Part shown: positions 42,287 through 53,515 of the stretch, piece after piece
How positions within the stretch are numbered: position 1 is the stretch's first letter
Layout of the letters: every line of letters starts with the position of its first letter
From: Lucinisca nassula
Lineage: Eukaryota; Mollusca; Bivalvia; Lucinida; Lucinidae
Direction of reading: 5' to 3'
Length of the DNA: 64,000 nucleotides
Assembly: GCA_963580285.1 (NCBI GenBank)
Contig: OY757024.1
Span: forward strand, 124,062,045-124,126,044
Made by a program: the position numbers and the translations under genes
Notes under the pieces: model-generated
The model's database searches: none
What the model was told of the DNA's origin: nothing
The model's input: only the letters and a program-made list of their open reading frames with translations

Positions 42287-42385
42287 ACAGTTTTTCTAAT
42301 ACTTCACAGAAGAAAACTGGAATTATAGAACTTTTTTTTTCGCCCTTAATGCACTAATCATGAATAACGTAACATTTTCAAAAGT

Positions 42386-42622
42386 CAGTGAAATTCCACT
42401 ATTAAGACAACTTAAAATTAAGACAAATTATGCTTCATAAAAGCATTTTAGGTTTCAGCTACCGGTACGTTCTCTTTGTGCTTTCTGCATCCAGTGTACT
42501 CCAGTGGGAGACAACCTTTTGGACTGTTCAAAAGTGGTCTTTAAGACCACTTTTGAACAGTTCTTTCTTAAAGGCCACTTTTGAACAGTGTAAAAGGTGG
42601 TCTTAATATAGGAAATTTCCTG
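42386..42622 (-). mobile_element. Family M MITE
   Basis: CAGTGAAATTCCACTATTAAG and AGGAAATTTCCTG ends; the palindrome on CTGTTCAAAAGTGGTCTT has a repeated right arm. It lies about 100 bp after the stop codon, probably in the 3' UTR. Confidence 0.85.
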
Positions 42623-42959
42623 TATTTTTTTCATACTTTTCAGAACAAATGAGCTTGTTATTTCATTTGAGCAGACCATTCACATTTCTTTGCTCGGGTG
42701 GTGATCAACATGAAATGAAAGCCATTTTTTCTCTGAAAAATAAAAAAAAATGATTGCTATCTGCTCTAGATTTTTCCATTGTGCTTGAAGTGTTGACGTG
42801 CATGTAGCATGCATACCAGCTGCATCTAGGCAAACCTGTGTTCCTCCTGCTAGCAATAGCAATAATATGTAAAACTGGCAGTGGTATGGATGTTACAAAG
42901 CAGCTTTATCTTTTTCTCGCTAAACTCATTTGAACATGAAATACGGTAAATTTCTGCTA

Positions 42960-43357
42960 CTACCCCTAATCTTCCTGAATATTCATGTAAGCCACACCCA
43001 TTTCTGTCTATCAACCATTCAAATTACTTGATATAATTTATTGCTACAAATTCATAAATTGAATGCCAAAGAGTGTAGATCCTGATCAGATGGCTCTTTC
43101 AGAAGCCATCTGATCTGGTTCTACACTGTTTGCATAGATAGGGGTTGTCGCGAACAGCAAGATAAGGGTTAAGACTACCTAAAATTAAGACTAAATCTGC
43201 TTTTAAAAGCTTATTTAGGAGGTTTCTGTTATTCTTTCATTGTTTTCCACACCCAGTGCCTCCTAATATGAGACTACCTTTGGGACAGTTCAAGTGGTCT
43301 TAAACAGCATTTTTGAACAGTCCCAAAGGTGGTCTTAATATAGAAATTTTACTGAAT
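42960..43357. mobile_element. P1 MITE abutting a family M MITE
   Basis: P1: CCCTAATCTTCCTGAATAT … CAAGATAAGGGTTAA (TTAA at 43169-43172), core A at 43068-43133. Family M follows directly from 43173 with ACTACCTAAAATTAAGAC and the GGGACAGTTCAAGTGGTC palindrome; its left end is missing. Confidence 0.82.
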
Positions 43358-43397
43358 GTTATGCAAATAAATTAGAAAAGGATAGTTGGCATTTTAA

Positions 43398-43735
43398 AAT
43401 TTATGAACAGGACAAATAGCATTCTCTGCTGATCTGAGCAGACAAATTGCCTGATTTGTTTGAAATTTAATATTTATGAGCATTACACATTTTTTTCTCA
43501 AGCCGAGCATAAAAAGTTTTTTTGTTCCAGCCCTGGTCCCGAGGTTATAAAACATTTTCCATGCTCAACTCAGCTGAGCATGAAATTTGTAATGCTCATT
43601 AAAAATAAAATACAAACTAATCAGGCAATTTTCTCCTGCTCAGATCAGCACAGAATGCCATATATCCTGGTCATAAATTTTAAAATGCCAACATTTGTTG
43701 CCATTTGAAAATTTATGAGCAGGATAATTTTCATG
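43398..43735. repeat. Inverted repeat element around GAGCATAAAAAG
   Basis: TTGGCATTTTAAAATTTATG at the left and CATAAATTTTAAAATGCCAA at 43670; a third, direct half follows to 43735. Inner ATGCTCAACTCAGCTGAGCAT is a perfect palindrome at 43560-43581. Possible MITE. Confidence 0.75.
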
Positions 43736-43847
43736 CTCAAATGAGTTGAGCATGAGAAAGGTTTTTTAACCTAGGAACCTGGTTTTCACCACTAGCAAAG
43801 AAATAGAACAGGGCTTAGTTGTTTAAAGGTAAAAAGAAATTTTGTTA

Positions 43848-44130
43848 CATCACGTGAACAAGTCTGTGAAATGAACACCCCCTTAAACCCCACTTTATAT
43901 AGAGAAAACTAGGGTTGACGGGGGTATTCATTATTTTTCTTATTTCAGCTCCAAGACATAGGTTGTGGGTACTCGTTAGAACCGCCTCAATGAGGCGGTT
44001 CTAACGAGCACCCACAACCTATGTTTGAAGTAAAAAAACAAAAATATGAGTGATTTTCATCAGAAAAGTAGCCATTTTGGAGATGTGAAAAATGCACTAT
44101 GTCTTACGGGTGTGTTTTCGTAATGTGTTT
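43848..44130. mobile_element. Core B hairpin MITE, variant BV
   Basis: TACATCACGTGAACAAGTC at the left, CTTACGGGTGTGTTTTCGTAATG at the right; core B at 43968-44018. Matches 25697-25979. Confidence 0.85.
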
Positions 44131-44249
44131 TGGTCAAGCTTTATATCAGTTTATGTTAAAACACAAATTTTTGTGTAGAAAAGGCGAGTAGATTTTGCAA
44201 AGTCTACTCATTTTTTTTTTTTTTCACCAAAAAATCCAATTTACAAGAT

Positions 44250-44567
44250 TTGTTTGTTTGTTTGAATTGAGGTTTAACATCCCCATCAACTCTGTTTCGG
44301 TCATTTTGGAGATGTCGCTTCCAATTTTGTGGATATTTTCTTGTGATTCATATGAAAAGACATCTCAAGCCCTGCTACCCAATGAAACAGAAAAGGTTTA
44401 TATGCATGGACAGTTTAACTCTCACCACTTTGTCTGGACAGGCTTAGACGTTCTAAACAGTTTACCAGTACTTGTGTGGTCAGTTTCAGCTCTGAGTGGA
44501 AACATCATGCTGCCCATGCAAGCTATTTCTCCAAGCCCTGATAGGCGGTGGCCCTCTAATATACAAG
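44250..44567 (-). mobile_element. SINE family S, inverted
   Basis: TTTGTTTGTTTGAATTGAGG (tail) to CCTGATAGGCGGTGGCC (head). TACAAGAT on both sides (44242-44249, 44572-44579). Confidence 0.88.
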
Positions 44568-44609
44568 ATACTGTATGTTCCAGAACAGTTAAAGTTTCCA
44601 CCTTTAAAC

Positions 44610-44880
44610 ATGGGCCCAGTTGTTCAAAGCATTGCTAGCTGAACGAGATTGTTATTGGTTTTGGGTTTACGGCCCTTTCAAGATTATTTCACTCATATCA
44701 AGCCGATCGTTAATCAGAGGTGGGCAAAAACCGGAGTACTAGGAGAAAAACCACCTGACCTTCTGTTGCAGATCTTGGCATTTCACATGTGACCCAAGCC
44801 AAGCTCGAACCTACAGCAGTGAGAGCCTACTGATTAAGAGTCGGTGCTTATCCACAAGGCCCCGGAGGCACATGAAACAT
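44610..44880 (-). mobile_element. Family Q end and a tRNA-related SINE (family SD)
   Basis: GGGCCCAGTTGTTCAAAGC at 44611 is a family Q end. Next, on the - strand from 44875, GGCCTTGTGGATAAGCACC and a B-box-like GTAGGTTCGAGC lead into a body with GGTTTTTCTCCTAGTACTCC and end at GGGCCGTAAACCCAAAAC. Confidence 0.7.
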
Positions 44881-45055
44881 AATGTTTACCCCTGTAAACC
44901 TCAGTTTTCATTTACAAAGTATGGTTTGTGTGGGTGTTCATTTCACACACTTATTAATGTGCCCGAAGCACAAGAGTCTGGTTTGAAAAATCTTTAAAAA
45001 TATTACACCAGTAAATATGTATTTCTATATCACATATGAATGTATGATCTATCTA

Positions 45056-45280
45056 TCTATGGAAACACCTGGCACATTTTTCCACCATGTTTCAAAGGAG
45101 ACAACTTTTGGGACTTCCTGTTCGCTGTCCCACTGAAAAAGGGGTCTACTCTTAAAGGAAAGAATTTGCTCCTCAGGAGCAAATTCTTCTATTTAAGAGT
45201 TGACCCCTATTGACATAAGAGACAAAAATACTTTTGCAGGAGTTGCCTCCCCTGAAGGTGTTCCCATTCCCCTCAAATGA
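45056..45280 (+). mobile_element. P7 MITE, ends decayed
   Basis: Palindrome at 45152-45200; right end GTTCCCATTCCCCTCAA has lost TTAA; the left starts inside at GGAAACACCTGGCAC. Confidence 0.82.
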
Positions 45281-45526
45281 CCCACATAATTACCGTGGTA
45301 TCCTTCAGTCAAGCTTATAGCAAAACAAATTGTCAAACCACACCATGGAGGTGGGGGATAGTGGAAACATAGAATTTCATATAAACAGGAATAAGAAATC
45401 CCCATCCGATTGGAGCAATGCCAAGACTACTTGGGCTGTTGAACACATTTTGATAAGTTGGCAGAGCTCTTGTCTACAACTTTTCCAATGGAAACATTGC
45501 TGAAAAATCAGAAGTAAAAATATAAA

Positions 45527-48500
45527 ACAAGAGGACCAAGCTAGCTTGGTCCTGTATCGCTCACCTGAGCTAACAGATTCAAAGTTTAAGGAAGTGCCAA
45601 CCTTTACTGAAGGCTTTATGGGAGGACATGGTGATGACAGGGTAAGCATTTTCTGAAAATCAAGTAGAATTTAACTCTATGATAAACAGGCTGACCTCAC
45701 CGGTTTTCAAACTCATTCAAGCTTTTATTCCTGACTTGCTAAGAAGATCCGATCTAAACTGAAGTGGCTATGGTGATGACAAGTTCAAAAAAAAGAGTTT
45801 TCAAACTCCTCCAAGCTTTCTGCCTGACTTCCTTGTTTGTAAGTTTCATGAAGATCCGTTCAAAACTAAAGGGGCAGCAGTGATAACAATGTCGAAAATA
45901 GGCATTTTCAGCAATCAAAGGGACGACACTCTATGATAAATGTGCCGACTTGGCCGGTATTCAAACTCACCTGAGGTTTTATTCCCAGCCACCTTACATG
46001 TAAGTTTCAGAAAGATCCGATCAGACTTGGCCAGTATTCAAACTCATCCAAGATTTTATTCCCAGCCACCTCACGTATAAGTTTCAGAAAGATCCGATCA
46101 AAACTGAAGGGGCTACGGTGATGACAAGGTCAAAATTTGGCATTTTTAGCAATCAAAGGGATGTTACTCTAAAATAAATGAGCCGACTTGGCCAGTTTTC
46201 GAACTCATCCGAGGTTTCATCCCCAGCCACCTTACATATAAGTTTCAGAAAAATCCGATCAAAACTGAAGGGGCTACAGTAATGACAAGGTCAAAAATCA
46301 ACATTTTCAGCCATCAAAGGGACAGAACTCTACGATAAATGGGCTGACTTGACCTGTTTTCGAACTCATCCAAGATTTTATCCCCAGTCACCTTACATAT
46401 AAGTTTCAGAAAGATCCGATCAAAACTGAAGGGGCTATGGTGATGACAAGGTCAAAAATCGGCATTTTCAGCAATCAAAGGGACGTAAATCAATGATAAA
46501 TGGGCCAACTTGGCCGGTATTCAAACTCATCCTAGGTTTTATCTCCAGTCACCTTACATATAGGTTTCAGAAAGATTCGATCAAAACTGAAGGGGCTACG
46601 GTGATGACAAGGTAAAAATTCGACATTTTCAGCCATCAAAGGGACATAACTATATAGGTAATGGGGCAACTTGGCCGGTTTTCGAACGCATCCAAGGTTT
46701 TATCCCCAGCCACCTTACATATAAGTTTCAGAAAGATCCGATCAAAACTGAAGGGGCTACAGTGTTGACAAGGTCAAAAATCAACATTTTCAGCAATCAA
46801 AGGGACCTAACTCTATGATAAATAGGCCACCTTTGCCGGTATGCGAACTCATCCGAGGCTTATCCCCAGCCACCTTGCATATAAGTTTCAGAAAGATCCG
46901 ATCAAAACTCAAAGGGCTACGGTGATGACAAGATCAAAAATCGGCATTTTCAGCAATCAAAGGGACGTTACTCTGTGATAAATGGACCAACTTGGCTGGT
47001 TTTCGAACTCATCCGAGATTTTATCCCCAGCCACTCTACATATAAGTTTCAGAAAGATTCGATCAAAACTGAAAGGGCTACAGTGATGACAAGGTCAAAA
47101 ATCAGCATTTTCAGCAATCAAAGGGACGTTACTCTACCATAAATGGGCCGACTTGGTCGGTTTTCGAACTCATCCGAGATTTTATCCACAGCCACCTTAC
47201 ATATAAGTTTCAGAAAGATCCGATCAAAACTGAAGGGGCTACGGTGATGACAAGGTCAAAAATCAGCATTTTCAGCAATCAAAGGGACGTAACTCTATGA
47301 TAAACCAGCGGACTAGGCCGGTTTTCGAACTCATCCGAGGTTTTATCCCCAGCCACATAACATATAAGTTTCAGAAAGATCCGATCAAAACTGAAGGGGC
47401 TACGGTGATGACAAGGTCGAAAATGGGCATTTTCAGCAATCAAAGGAACGTAACTCTATGATAAATGGGTCGACTTGGCCGGTTTTCGAACTCATCCGAG
47501 TTTTTATCCCCAGTCACCTTACATATAAGTTTCAGAAAGATCCGATCAAAACTGAAGGCGCTACGGTGATGACAAGCATTTTCCCATAGTAAGTCTATGG
47601 GACCTTGTGGTTGCCATAGGAACCAAAGTTTTAGAGCGATTTCAAAAAATAGTTTATGTCATCAATGCCCCACCAGAGGCATACTACAGGTGAGAAATGA
47701 TTGAGATCAGCCTGCAGGATACAGAGATATAGCTGCTCAAAAGTGTGGACGGACGACGGACGGACGACGGACGACGGACGCCGGACGCCGGACGACGGAG
47801 GACCCACTATACTATAAGCTCCCCTGGAGCCTTCGGCCCAGGTGAGCTAAAAATTGACATTTTCAGCCATCAAAGGGACATTACTATATAGTTAATGGGG
47901 CAACTTGGCCGGTGGTCGAACTCATCCGAGGTTTTATCCCCAGCCACCTTACATATAAGTTTCAGAAAGATCTGATCAAAACTGAAGGGCCTACAGTGTT
48001 GACAAGGTCAAAAATCAACATTTTCAGCAATCAAAGGGACCTTACTCTATGATAAATAGGCCACCTTTGCCGGTATGCGAACTCATCCGAGGCTTTATCC
48101 CCAGCCACCTTGCATATAAGTTTCAGAAAGATCTGATCAAAACTGAAAGGGCTACGGTGATGACAAGGTCAAAAATCGGCAGTTTCAGCAATCAAAGGGA
48201 CGTTACTCTGTGATAAATGGACCAACTTGGCTGGTTTTCTAACTCATCCGATATTTAATCCCCAGGCACTTTACATATAAGTTTCAGAAAGATTCGATCA
48301 AAACTGAAAGGGCTACAGTGATGACAAGGTCAAAAATCAGCATTTTCAGCAATCAAAGGGACGTTACTCTATGATAAAAGGGCCGACTTGGTCGGTTTTC
48401 GAACTCATCCGAGATTTTATCCACAGCCACCTTACATATAAGTTTCAGAAAGATCCGATCAAAACTAAAGGGGCTACGGTGATGACAAGGTCAAAAATCG

Positions 48501-49060
48501 GCATTTTCAGCAATCAAAGGGTCGTAACTCTATGATAAATCGGCGGACTTGGCCGGTTTTCGAACTCATCCGAGGTTTTATCCCCAGCCACATTACATAT
48601 AAGTTTCAGAAAGATCCGATCAAAACTGAAGGGGCTACGGTGATGACAAGGTCGAAAATGGGCATTTTCAGCAATCAAAGGGACGTAACTCTATGATAAA
48701 TGGGCCGACTTGGCCGGTTTTCGAACTCATCCGAGTTTTTATCCCCAGTCACCTTACATATAAGTTTCAGGAAGATCCGATCAAAACTGAAGGCGCCACG
48801 GTGATGACAAGCATTTTCCCATAGTAAGTCTATGGAACCTTGTGGTTGCCATAGGAACCAAAGTTTTAGAGCGATTTCAAAAAAAAGTTTATGTCATCAA
48901 TGCCCCACCAGAGGCATGCTACAGGTGAGAAATGATTGAGATCAGCCTGCAGGATACAGAGATATAGCTGCTCAAAAGTGTGGACGGACGACGGACGACG
49001 GACGACGGAGGACCCACTATACTATAAGCTCCCCTGGAGCCTTCGGCCCAGGTGAGCTAA
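45527..49060 (-). mobile_element. Tandem-array element, type N (~168-bp units), duplicated end
   Basis: Starts AACAAGAGGACCAAGC, a hairpin matching (inverted) the type K end, then TATCGCTCACCTGAGC. Units carry ATTTTCAGCAATCAAAGGGAC, TTCGAACTCATCCGAGG and AAGATCCGATCAAAACTGAAGG. At 47740-47850 it closes with GGACGG repeats and GGCCCAGGTGAGCTA. The last seven units plus that closing module are then repeated to 49060 (period about 1210-1235 bp). Confidence 0.88.
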
Positions 49061-49389
49061 TAAAAATGCGGCCAAAAAAAAAGAAAATCAACTTTAGTTG
49101 ACTTAGAAAACAAAACTTACTGAAGGAAATGAAAGAAAAAAAAAAAGAATCCATGGGAAGAAGGGTTTTATCATTTACTTTATATTGATTATATTTATTT
49201 ATACCATTGTTGTCCTGTTCACAATGCTATTCCGTCCATTTCCATCTTATTTATTTGTCAGAGCTCCTGATATTTCAATTCTAGTTGATATCCCTTTCTG
49301 TATCTTAACCCTTAAGATGCTAAGAAAAATACATCTGAAAAAGGCGTATGTTTATATCTTCAGCTGAATCTTCTAATTTTTTAAAAATA
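49061..49389. other. Nothing recognised
   Basis: A-rich, including runs of A at 49072 and 49137; the open frame at 49185-49367 is AT-driven and unsupported. Confidence 0.4.
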
Positions 49390-49990
49390 TTTTTATGCCC
49401 CATCACAGAAAGTGGCAGAGTATAATATTTTTCCCTCCGAAGTTTAAGTGTCCATCAGTCGTATGTCCGTTCTTCAGCACCTCAGTTTTGTGCCAGCTCC
49501 ATAACTCTGATCTTGTTTGAGATATTTTCACAGGTATGTAAAGCCCCATGAGATGACATGAACATATGAACTGTAACTCAGATTTTTCTGCTTTTGGAGT
49601 TATGGCCCTTTGAATGTTGAACATAGCCATTTATACCATGTACTCATGTCCACTGTGTAAGTTGAAAACCACTCAAGATATCTTCATGAAATTTCTCATA
49701 AATTTAAAGCACCACAGTGACCACAACCACAAGACGACATGCAGAACAAAAGTAAAGTAACTCTAGCTAACCTACTTTTGGAGTTATGGCCCTTTGAATA
49801 TAGTAAATATTGAAAATAGCTACTTCAATCAATCGTACTGGTGTCCGCTCTGTTAGTTGGAAACTGTTTCAGATAAACAATTTTGATGAAACTTAATGCA
49901 AAGGTAAGTCATCATGAGACGGGGTGCAGAACACAGAACCATAACTCCAAAAGTATGTTAGCCAAAGTTACTGTTTATTAGTGTTAAATT
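49390..49990. repeat. Decayed tandem repeat, ~160-bp unit, about three copies
   Basis: TTTTGGAGTTATGGCCCTTTGAAT occurs twice (near 49593 and 49773) with related copies of CATGAGAT/CATGAGAC-GAC and GTGTCCGCTCTGTTAGTTG around them. It begins ATGCCCCATCACAGAAAG and TGTCCGTTC, another array with a TCCG-type start. Confidence 0.75.
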
Positions 49991-50189
49991 AGTTTATCAG
50001 GAGTTCTGTAATCCCCTTTCCCTGTTTACTTTTTTCAGATATACTTTTATTGAAGCTTTCTACCGTAATAGTATTTCTATAACAATTTTATAGTGCCTTG
50101 ATAGCTTTTTTTTTTTTACAATATGTTTATAAAGAATTTGGCTTCCTGCATGAGAATAAGGTATGGAAAAAACATGTTTTAACCCATAC

Positions 50190-50250
50190 ATATACAGTAA
50201 AATTCCTCTTTGGGACTCTTCAAAAGTGGTCTTTAACAATTCTTAAGTCT
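50190..50250. mobile_element. Family M fragment
   Basis: CAGTAAAATTCCTCTTTGGG then CTCTTCAAAAGTGGTCTTTAA; most of the element is missing. Confidence 0.7.
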
Positions 50251-50319
50251 TAGGCTAAAGACTATAGGAGCAAGGTATTGAACCAGTGACGTGTAGAAAC
50301 ATGGTGGGTTTTTTGTGTA

Positions 50320-50590
50320 TGTTTTGGAGTTTCACAGCCCAGTCAACACTATTTAGGTCATATCAAGATGGTCAGCTTACCTAACCATACATGTAAAGCA
50401 TAACAAATCTTATTCCTTTGTCAGAAACTGACAACAGCCCTTCTTGAATCAGCGGAGGGGACAGATATCAAGATCAAGTGTCCAAGAAAGAATGTTGCCA
50501 AATCATGCCAACACCAGCAGGTATCGAACCTGTGACCTCCTGATCACCAGTCAGCTCACATCCACCTGAGCTACCGAGGCAGGCCCAACA
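50320..50590 (-). mobile_element. tRNA-derived SINE (family SB), inverted
   Basis: On the - strand it has the tRNA-like head with B box GGTTCGATACC and an intact GAGCTGACTGGTGATCAGG region, then TTCAAGAAGGGCTG. Partly matching GGTGGGT flanks may be the duplication. Confidence 0.85.
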
Positions 50591-50654
50591 AGGTGGGTGA
50601 CTTATGGCTTATCCACTGCCCATTGTAACTCCTTAAGTATTGGTAAAACTTTCA

Positions 50655-50865
50655 AACGATAATCTAAACCTTTCAAGCAATAATCTGGACTTGCAGGTGG
50701 CATTTTCCGAGTATTCTCTTGTTTTTCAGAGATAACAAGGCTTGACATTTCATCTGAATTGTCTGCTGGGCAGACAATTCACATGAAATGTCAAGTCTTG
50801 TTTTCTCTGGAAAATGAGAAAATGCCTGCTCTGGAATTTTCCCTAGTGATTGAAGGGTTGTCATA
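50655..50865. mobile_element. P8-type hairpin MITE
   Basis: CTTGACATTTCATCTGAATTG…GCAGACAATTCACATGAAATGTCAAG is a near-perfect palindrome at 50740-50797, with GGCATTTTCC/GGAAAATG outer arms. Ends not clear. Confidence 0.75.
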
Positions 50866-51055
50866 AACTACTGAGGTCATGTCCTATTCTCATGCAAGAT
50901 GTCATATATTGTTATTGTTACCATATTATATAGCCAAGTTTTCTTTGTGATAGCTTAAATAGCAATAAAGTAAAGACTAAGTCTTGTTTTTTCTTGTTAT
51001 TTACAGTAAAACTTCAATGGCCCTAACACAGGTAGCTTGTTTACAAAGGTTGTTT

Positions 51056-51529
51056 TGGGCTCCTGCCCATCAGGGCTTGGAGAAATAAGATTGGGCTGCA
51101 TGATGCTTCCTTGCAGAGCTGAAGTCTACTGCGCATGAATACTGGTAAATCTCTTAAATGGTCTTAATAGAAGTGAAGGCAATGATCAGGAATCAATACA
51201 ATTAACCCAAGGCTCCCATCAGAGACACCAAAGGGAAATAAGTGTAGACATGAAACAACCGGACCCAAATGGAAACATCAATAGCGGAAAGGCAAAAGGA
51301 CAGTTACTTTCCCACAAAATGGCCACACTCAAAAGACAAACCATAACAAAAATTAAGCCTGCCCTGGCAAAGTGGTTGGAGTCTGACCATCCCTACATAT
51401 AAATCATTTTGTTTGGCTGGCAAGGCTTGAAATGTCATTTCATCTCAATGTTGGGTAAAAGCCACATAGTTGGTAGCAACTTCTCCAAAATGACCTAAGT
51501 AGTGTTGATGGGGACATAAAACTTCAAAC
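51056..51529 (+). mobile_element. SINE family S with ~198-bp internal insert
   Basis: Head TCCTGCCCATCAGGGC to tail ACTTCAAACAAAACC, flanked by AAGGTTGTTT on both sides. The GGATCTAAG expected after CTCTTA is replaced by foreign sequence to about 51357, where AAGCCTGCCCTGG resumes. Confidence 0.82.
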
Positions 51530-51589
51530 AAAACCAAGGTTGTTTCAAATTTATTCACAGTTCCAGCTAACAGATATTCATGGATAGTT

Positions 51590-51636
51590 TGGGCACTTTG
51601 AAAGCTGATTCTAATGAGTACCCACAATATACCTTT
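51590..51636. mobile_element. Half of a core B hairpin
   Basis: GGGCACTTTGAAAGCTGATTC…TAATGAGTACCCACAATAT: one arm is intact and the other ruined. The mariner inserted 4 bp further on. Confidence 0.6.
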
Positions 51637-51640
51637 TATA

Positions 51641-52976
51641 CGAGGACGGTTCAAATATGAATGCAACTAAGCGCATAAAAATGATTCTGTGATAGATTTC
51701 GATGAAAAATTTATTTTGTCCCCTCAAAGTATTCCCCTTTAACAGATATAGAAACTTTCAGTCTTCTGATCCAATCATTGAATGCATTTTGGTAGTCTTT
51801 TTGAGGTATACTATGAAGGCACTGGAATATTGCAGAACCGAGGTGTTTGCGCTGTACAAATTTTCGACCAGAAAGGTATTTTTTCAGCCGCGGGAACAAA
51901 AAAAAGTCACACGGGGCAAGAGCAGGGGAATACGGTGGGTGAGGGAGTTCAACAACATTTTCCTGCTTCAGATAGTCTTGCACAATGAACGCCTTGTGCG
52001 ATGACGCATTGTCATGTAGCAATCTGACATTGGCCAAACCAGTTGCGGGTCTTCGTTCTTTGAATTATTTCTTCAATTTTCGAAGAACTTTATTCTTGTA
52101 AAACTTCGCATTTACAGATTTGCCTTTAGGCACAGCAACCTGAATAGCAGGGCCCTGATTTGAAATGAATATGGCATACATTACCTTCTTGATGCTTATG
52201 GTCCGCTTTGCAATGCATGGTCTTTTGCAATACTTTGTTGCCCATATTTTGTTCTGAATCTTTCGTTTTGGCTCAAAAAAGTGAACCCATGTCTCGTCAC
52301 CTGTGACAACATTAGTGAAAGACCGTGTATTGTAATTTGGAAACTTTTTAAGCACTTTCTTGGCGCACTGAATGCGTGTCTTTTTCTGCTCATCTGTCAA
52401 CAGATGGGGAATCCATCTAGCACAGATCTTTCTCATTTTCAAATTCTGTTTCAGAATTGTATGAGCTGCTCCTAATGAGATGCCAACCATACTAGCTAAT
52501 TGCCTAGTGGTGTATCATGCATCGGTAGCAACTATTTCTTTCACTCTAGCAACCATCTTGGCAGATGTTGCTCTTTTCGGCCGGCGATCATGTGGTGCAT
52601 CTTCTGTTGAGCCTAGCCCACAGCTGAATTTCTTACACCAACGAAAAACTGTCGGAAAAGACATTTCATTATGCCCATAAACTGAACATATTTCATCAAA
52701 AATGTCTTTGCACCGTATACCAAGAATACAACGATTCTTAATATAGGACCGTATTTCAACGGCATACTCTGACCTTCCAACCATGTTTTGTATTAGTATA
52801 CAGGAGTAGACAGTGTTTATCGAACGATATACATGGCTAAAGTGGACGGATTTTAACTGTTTTGGTATCATTGTATAAGTAAAATGTTTTTCTACGCTGT
52901 GATATTATTTCCAGGTGAATTTCGCATTAGTGCATGAGAAAACGTTCTACTTGCATTCATATTTGAACAGTCCTCG
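51641..52976 (-). mobile_element. mariner transposon, nearly complete
   Basis: 1336 bp between TA dinucleotides (51639-51640, 52977-52978). Ends CGAGGACGGTTCAAATATG and CATATTTGAACAGTCCTCG match with one mismatch over about 26 bp. It holds one broken transposase gene on the - strand. TA duplication, length and DD34D transposase define it as mariner. Confidence 0.95.
51711..52784 (-). pseudogene. mariner transposase, two in-frame stops
   Basis: Reading from ATG 52784-52782 (MVGRSEYAVEIR) to the stop at 51711 gives 357 codons in a single frame, close to the usual 340-350 residues. The N-terminal half has the helix-turn-helix DNA-binding region (…RQLASMVGISLGAAHTILK). Catalytic acidic residues are all present: D in TGDETWVHF, D in LHDNASSH and D in ALAPCDFFLFP, the last two 34 residues apart, so DD34D. 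TGA at 52515-52517 (just before YTTRQLAS) and TAA at 52065-52067 (after LRKLKK) interrupt it; there is no frame shift. The two stops point to a recent but dead copy. An upstream ATG at 52871 is in frame but gives sequence unlike mariner N-termini. Confidence 0.93.
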
Positions 52977-52995
52977 TAATACCTCATTAATATTC

Positions 52996-53176
52996 TTAAC
53001 CCTTATCCTGCTGAATATTCATTTTAGCCACACCCATCTCTGATTTTGAACCAATCAGATTACTTTATTTAATTTAAAACTGAATGTCAGTGTAGATCCT
53101 GATCAGAAGCCATCTGATCTGGATCTACACTGTTTGCAAAGATAGGTGTTGTTGTGAACAGCAGGATAAGAGTTAA
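52996..53176 (+). mobile_element. P1 MITE, short, TTAA-bounded
   Basis: TTAACCCTTATCCTGCTGA and AGCAGGATAAGAGTTAA ends. The core A inner stem has shrunk (CAGAAGCCATCTG). Confidence 0.88.
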
Positions 53177-53369
53177 GCTATTCTAGAATTCTGACTGGTT
53201 GAGAGCATTCCGCATGTAGAGCAATAAATTTTCATATTCCCCTGCAATATTCCCCTCTGACGTCATTGCTGAAAAGTACAAGTGCACTTGTGGCCGTGTG
53301 CACTTGTGATTCACTGAATCTCCAGAAGTCAGAGTTGGGTATAATAAATCATTTGTTGACCTAGTGTGA

Positions 53370-53450
53370 GGAGAATATAAGAATCTGATATGGGGTTCTG
53401 TTGTACAACAGAACCCCATATTGGATTCTTTTTCTTGCACAACACCTCCG
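53370..53450. repeat. Palindrome GATATGGGGTTCTG in larger repeat X
   Basis: TATAAGAATCTGATATGGGG…CCCCATATTGGATTCTTTTTC. The same outer arms are used at 63640-63800 around an entirely different inner palindrome, and GGAACACCAGGG follows both (55712, 63990). Confidence 0.78.
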
Positions 53451-53515
53451 GTTAGTTTTGACAGCTCGCACAATCATGTATATTGTTTACAAAATGAAAG
53501 TAGTGCGGAAGTAGT

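Noticed and set aside
44195..44638. 147-codon open frame on the + strand, the longest in the window
   Set aside because: It covers an inverted SINE S copy and its target duplications. The same reading in other SINE S copies is interrupted.
51702..52680. Open frames on the + strand across the mariner
   Set aside because: They are antisense shadows of the transposase gene.
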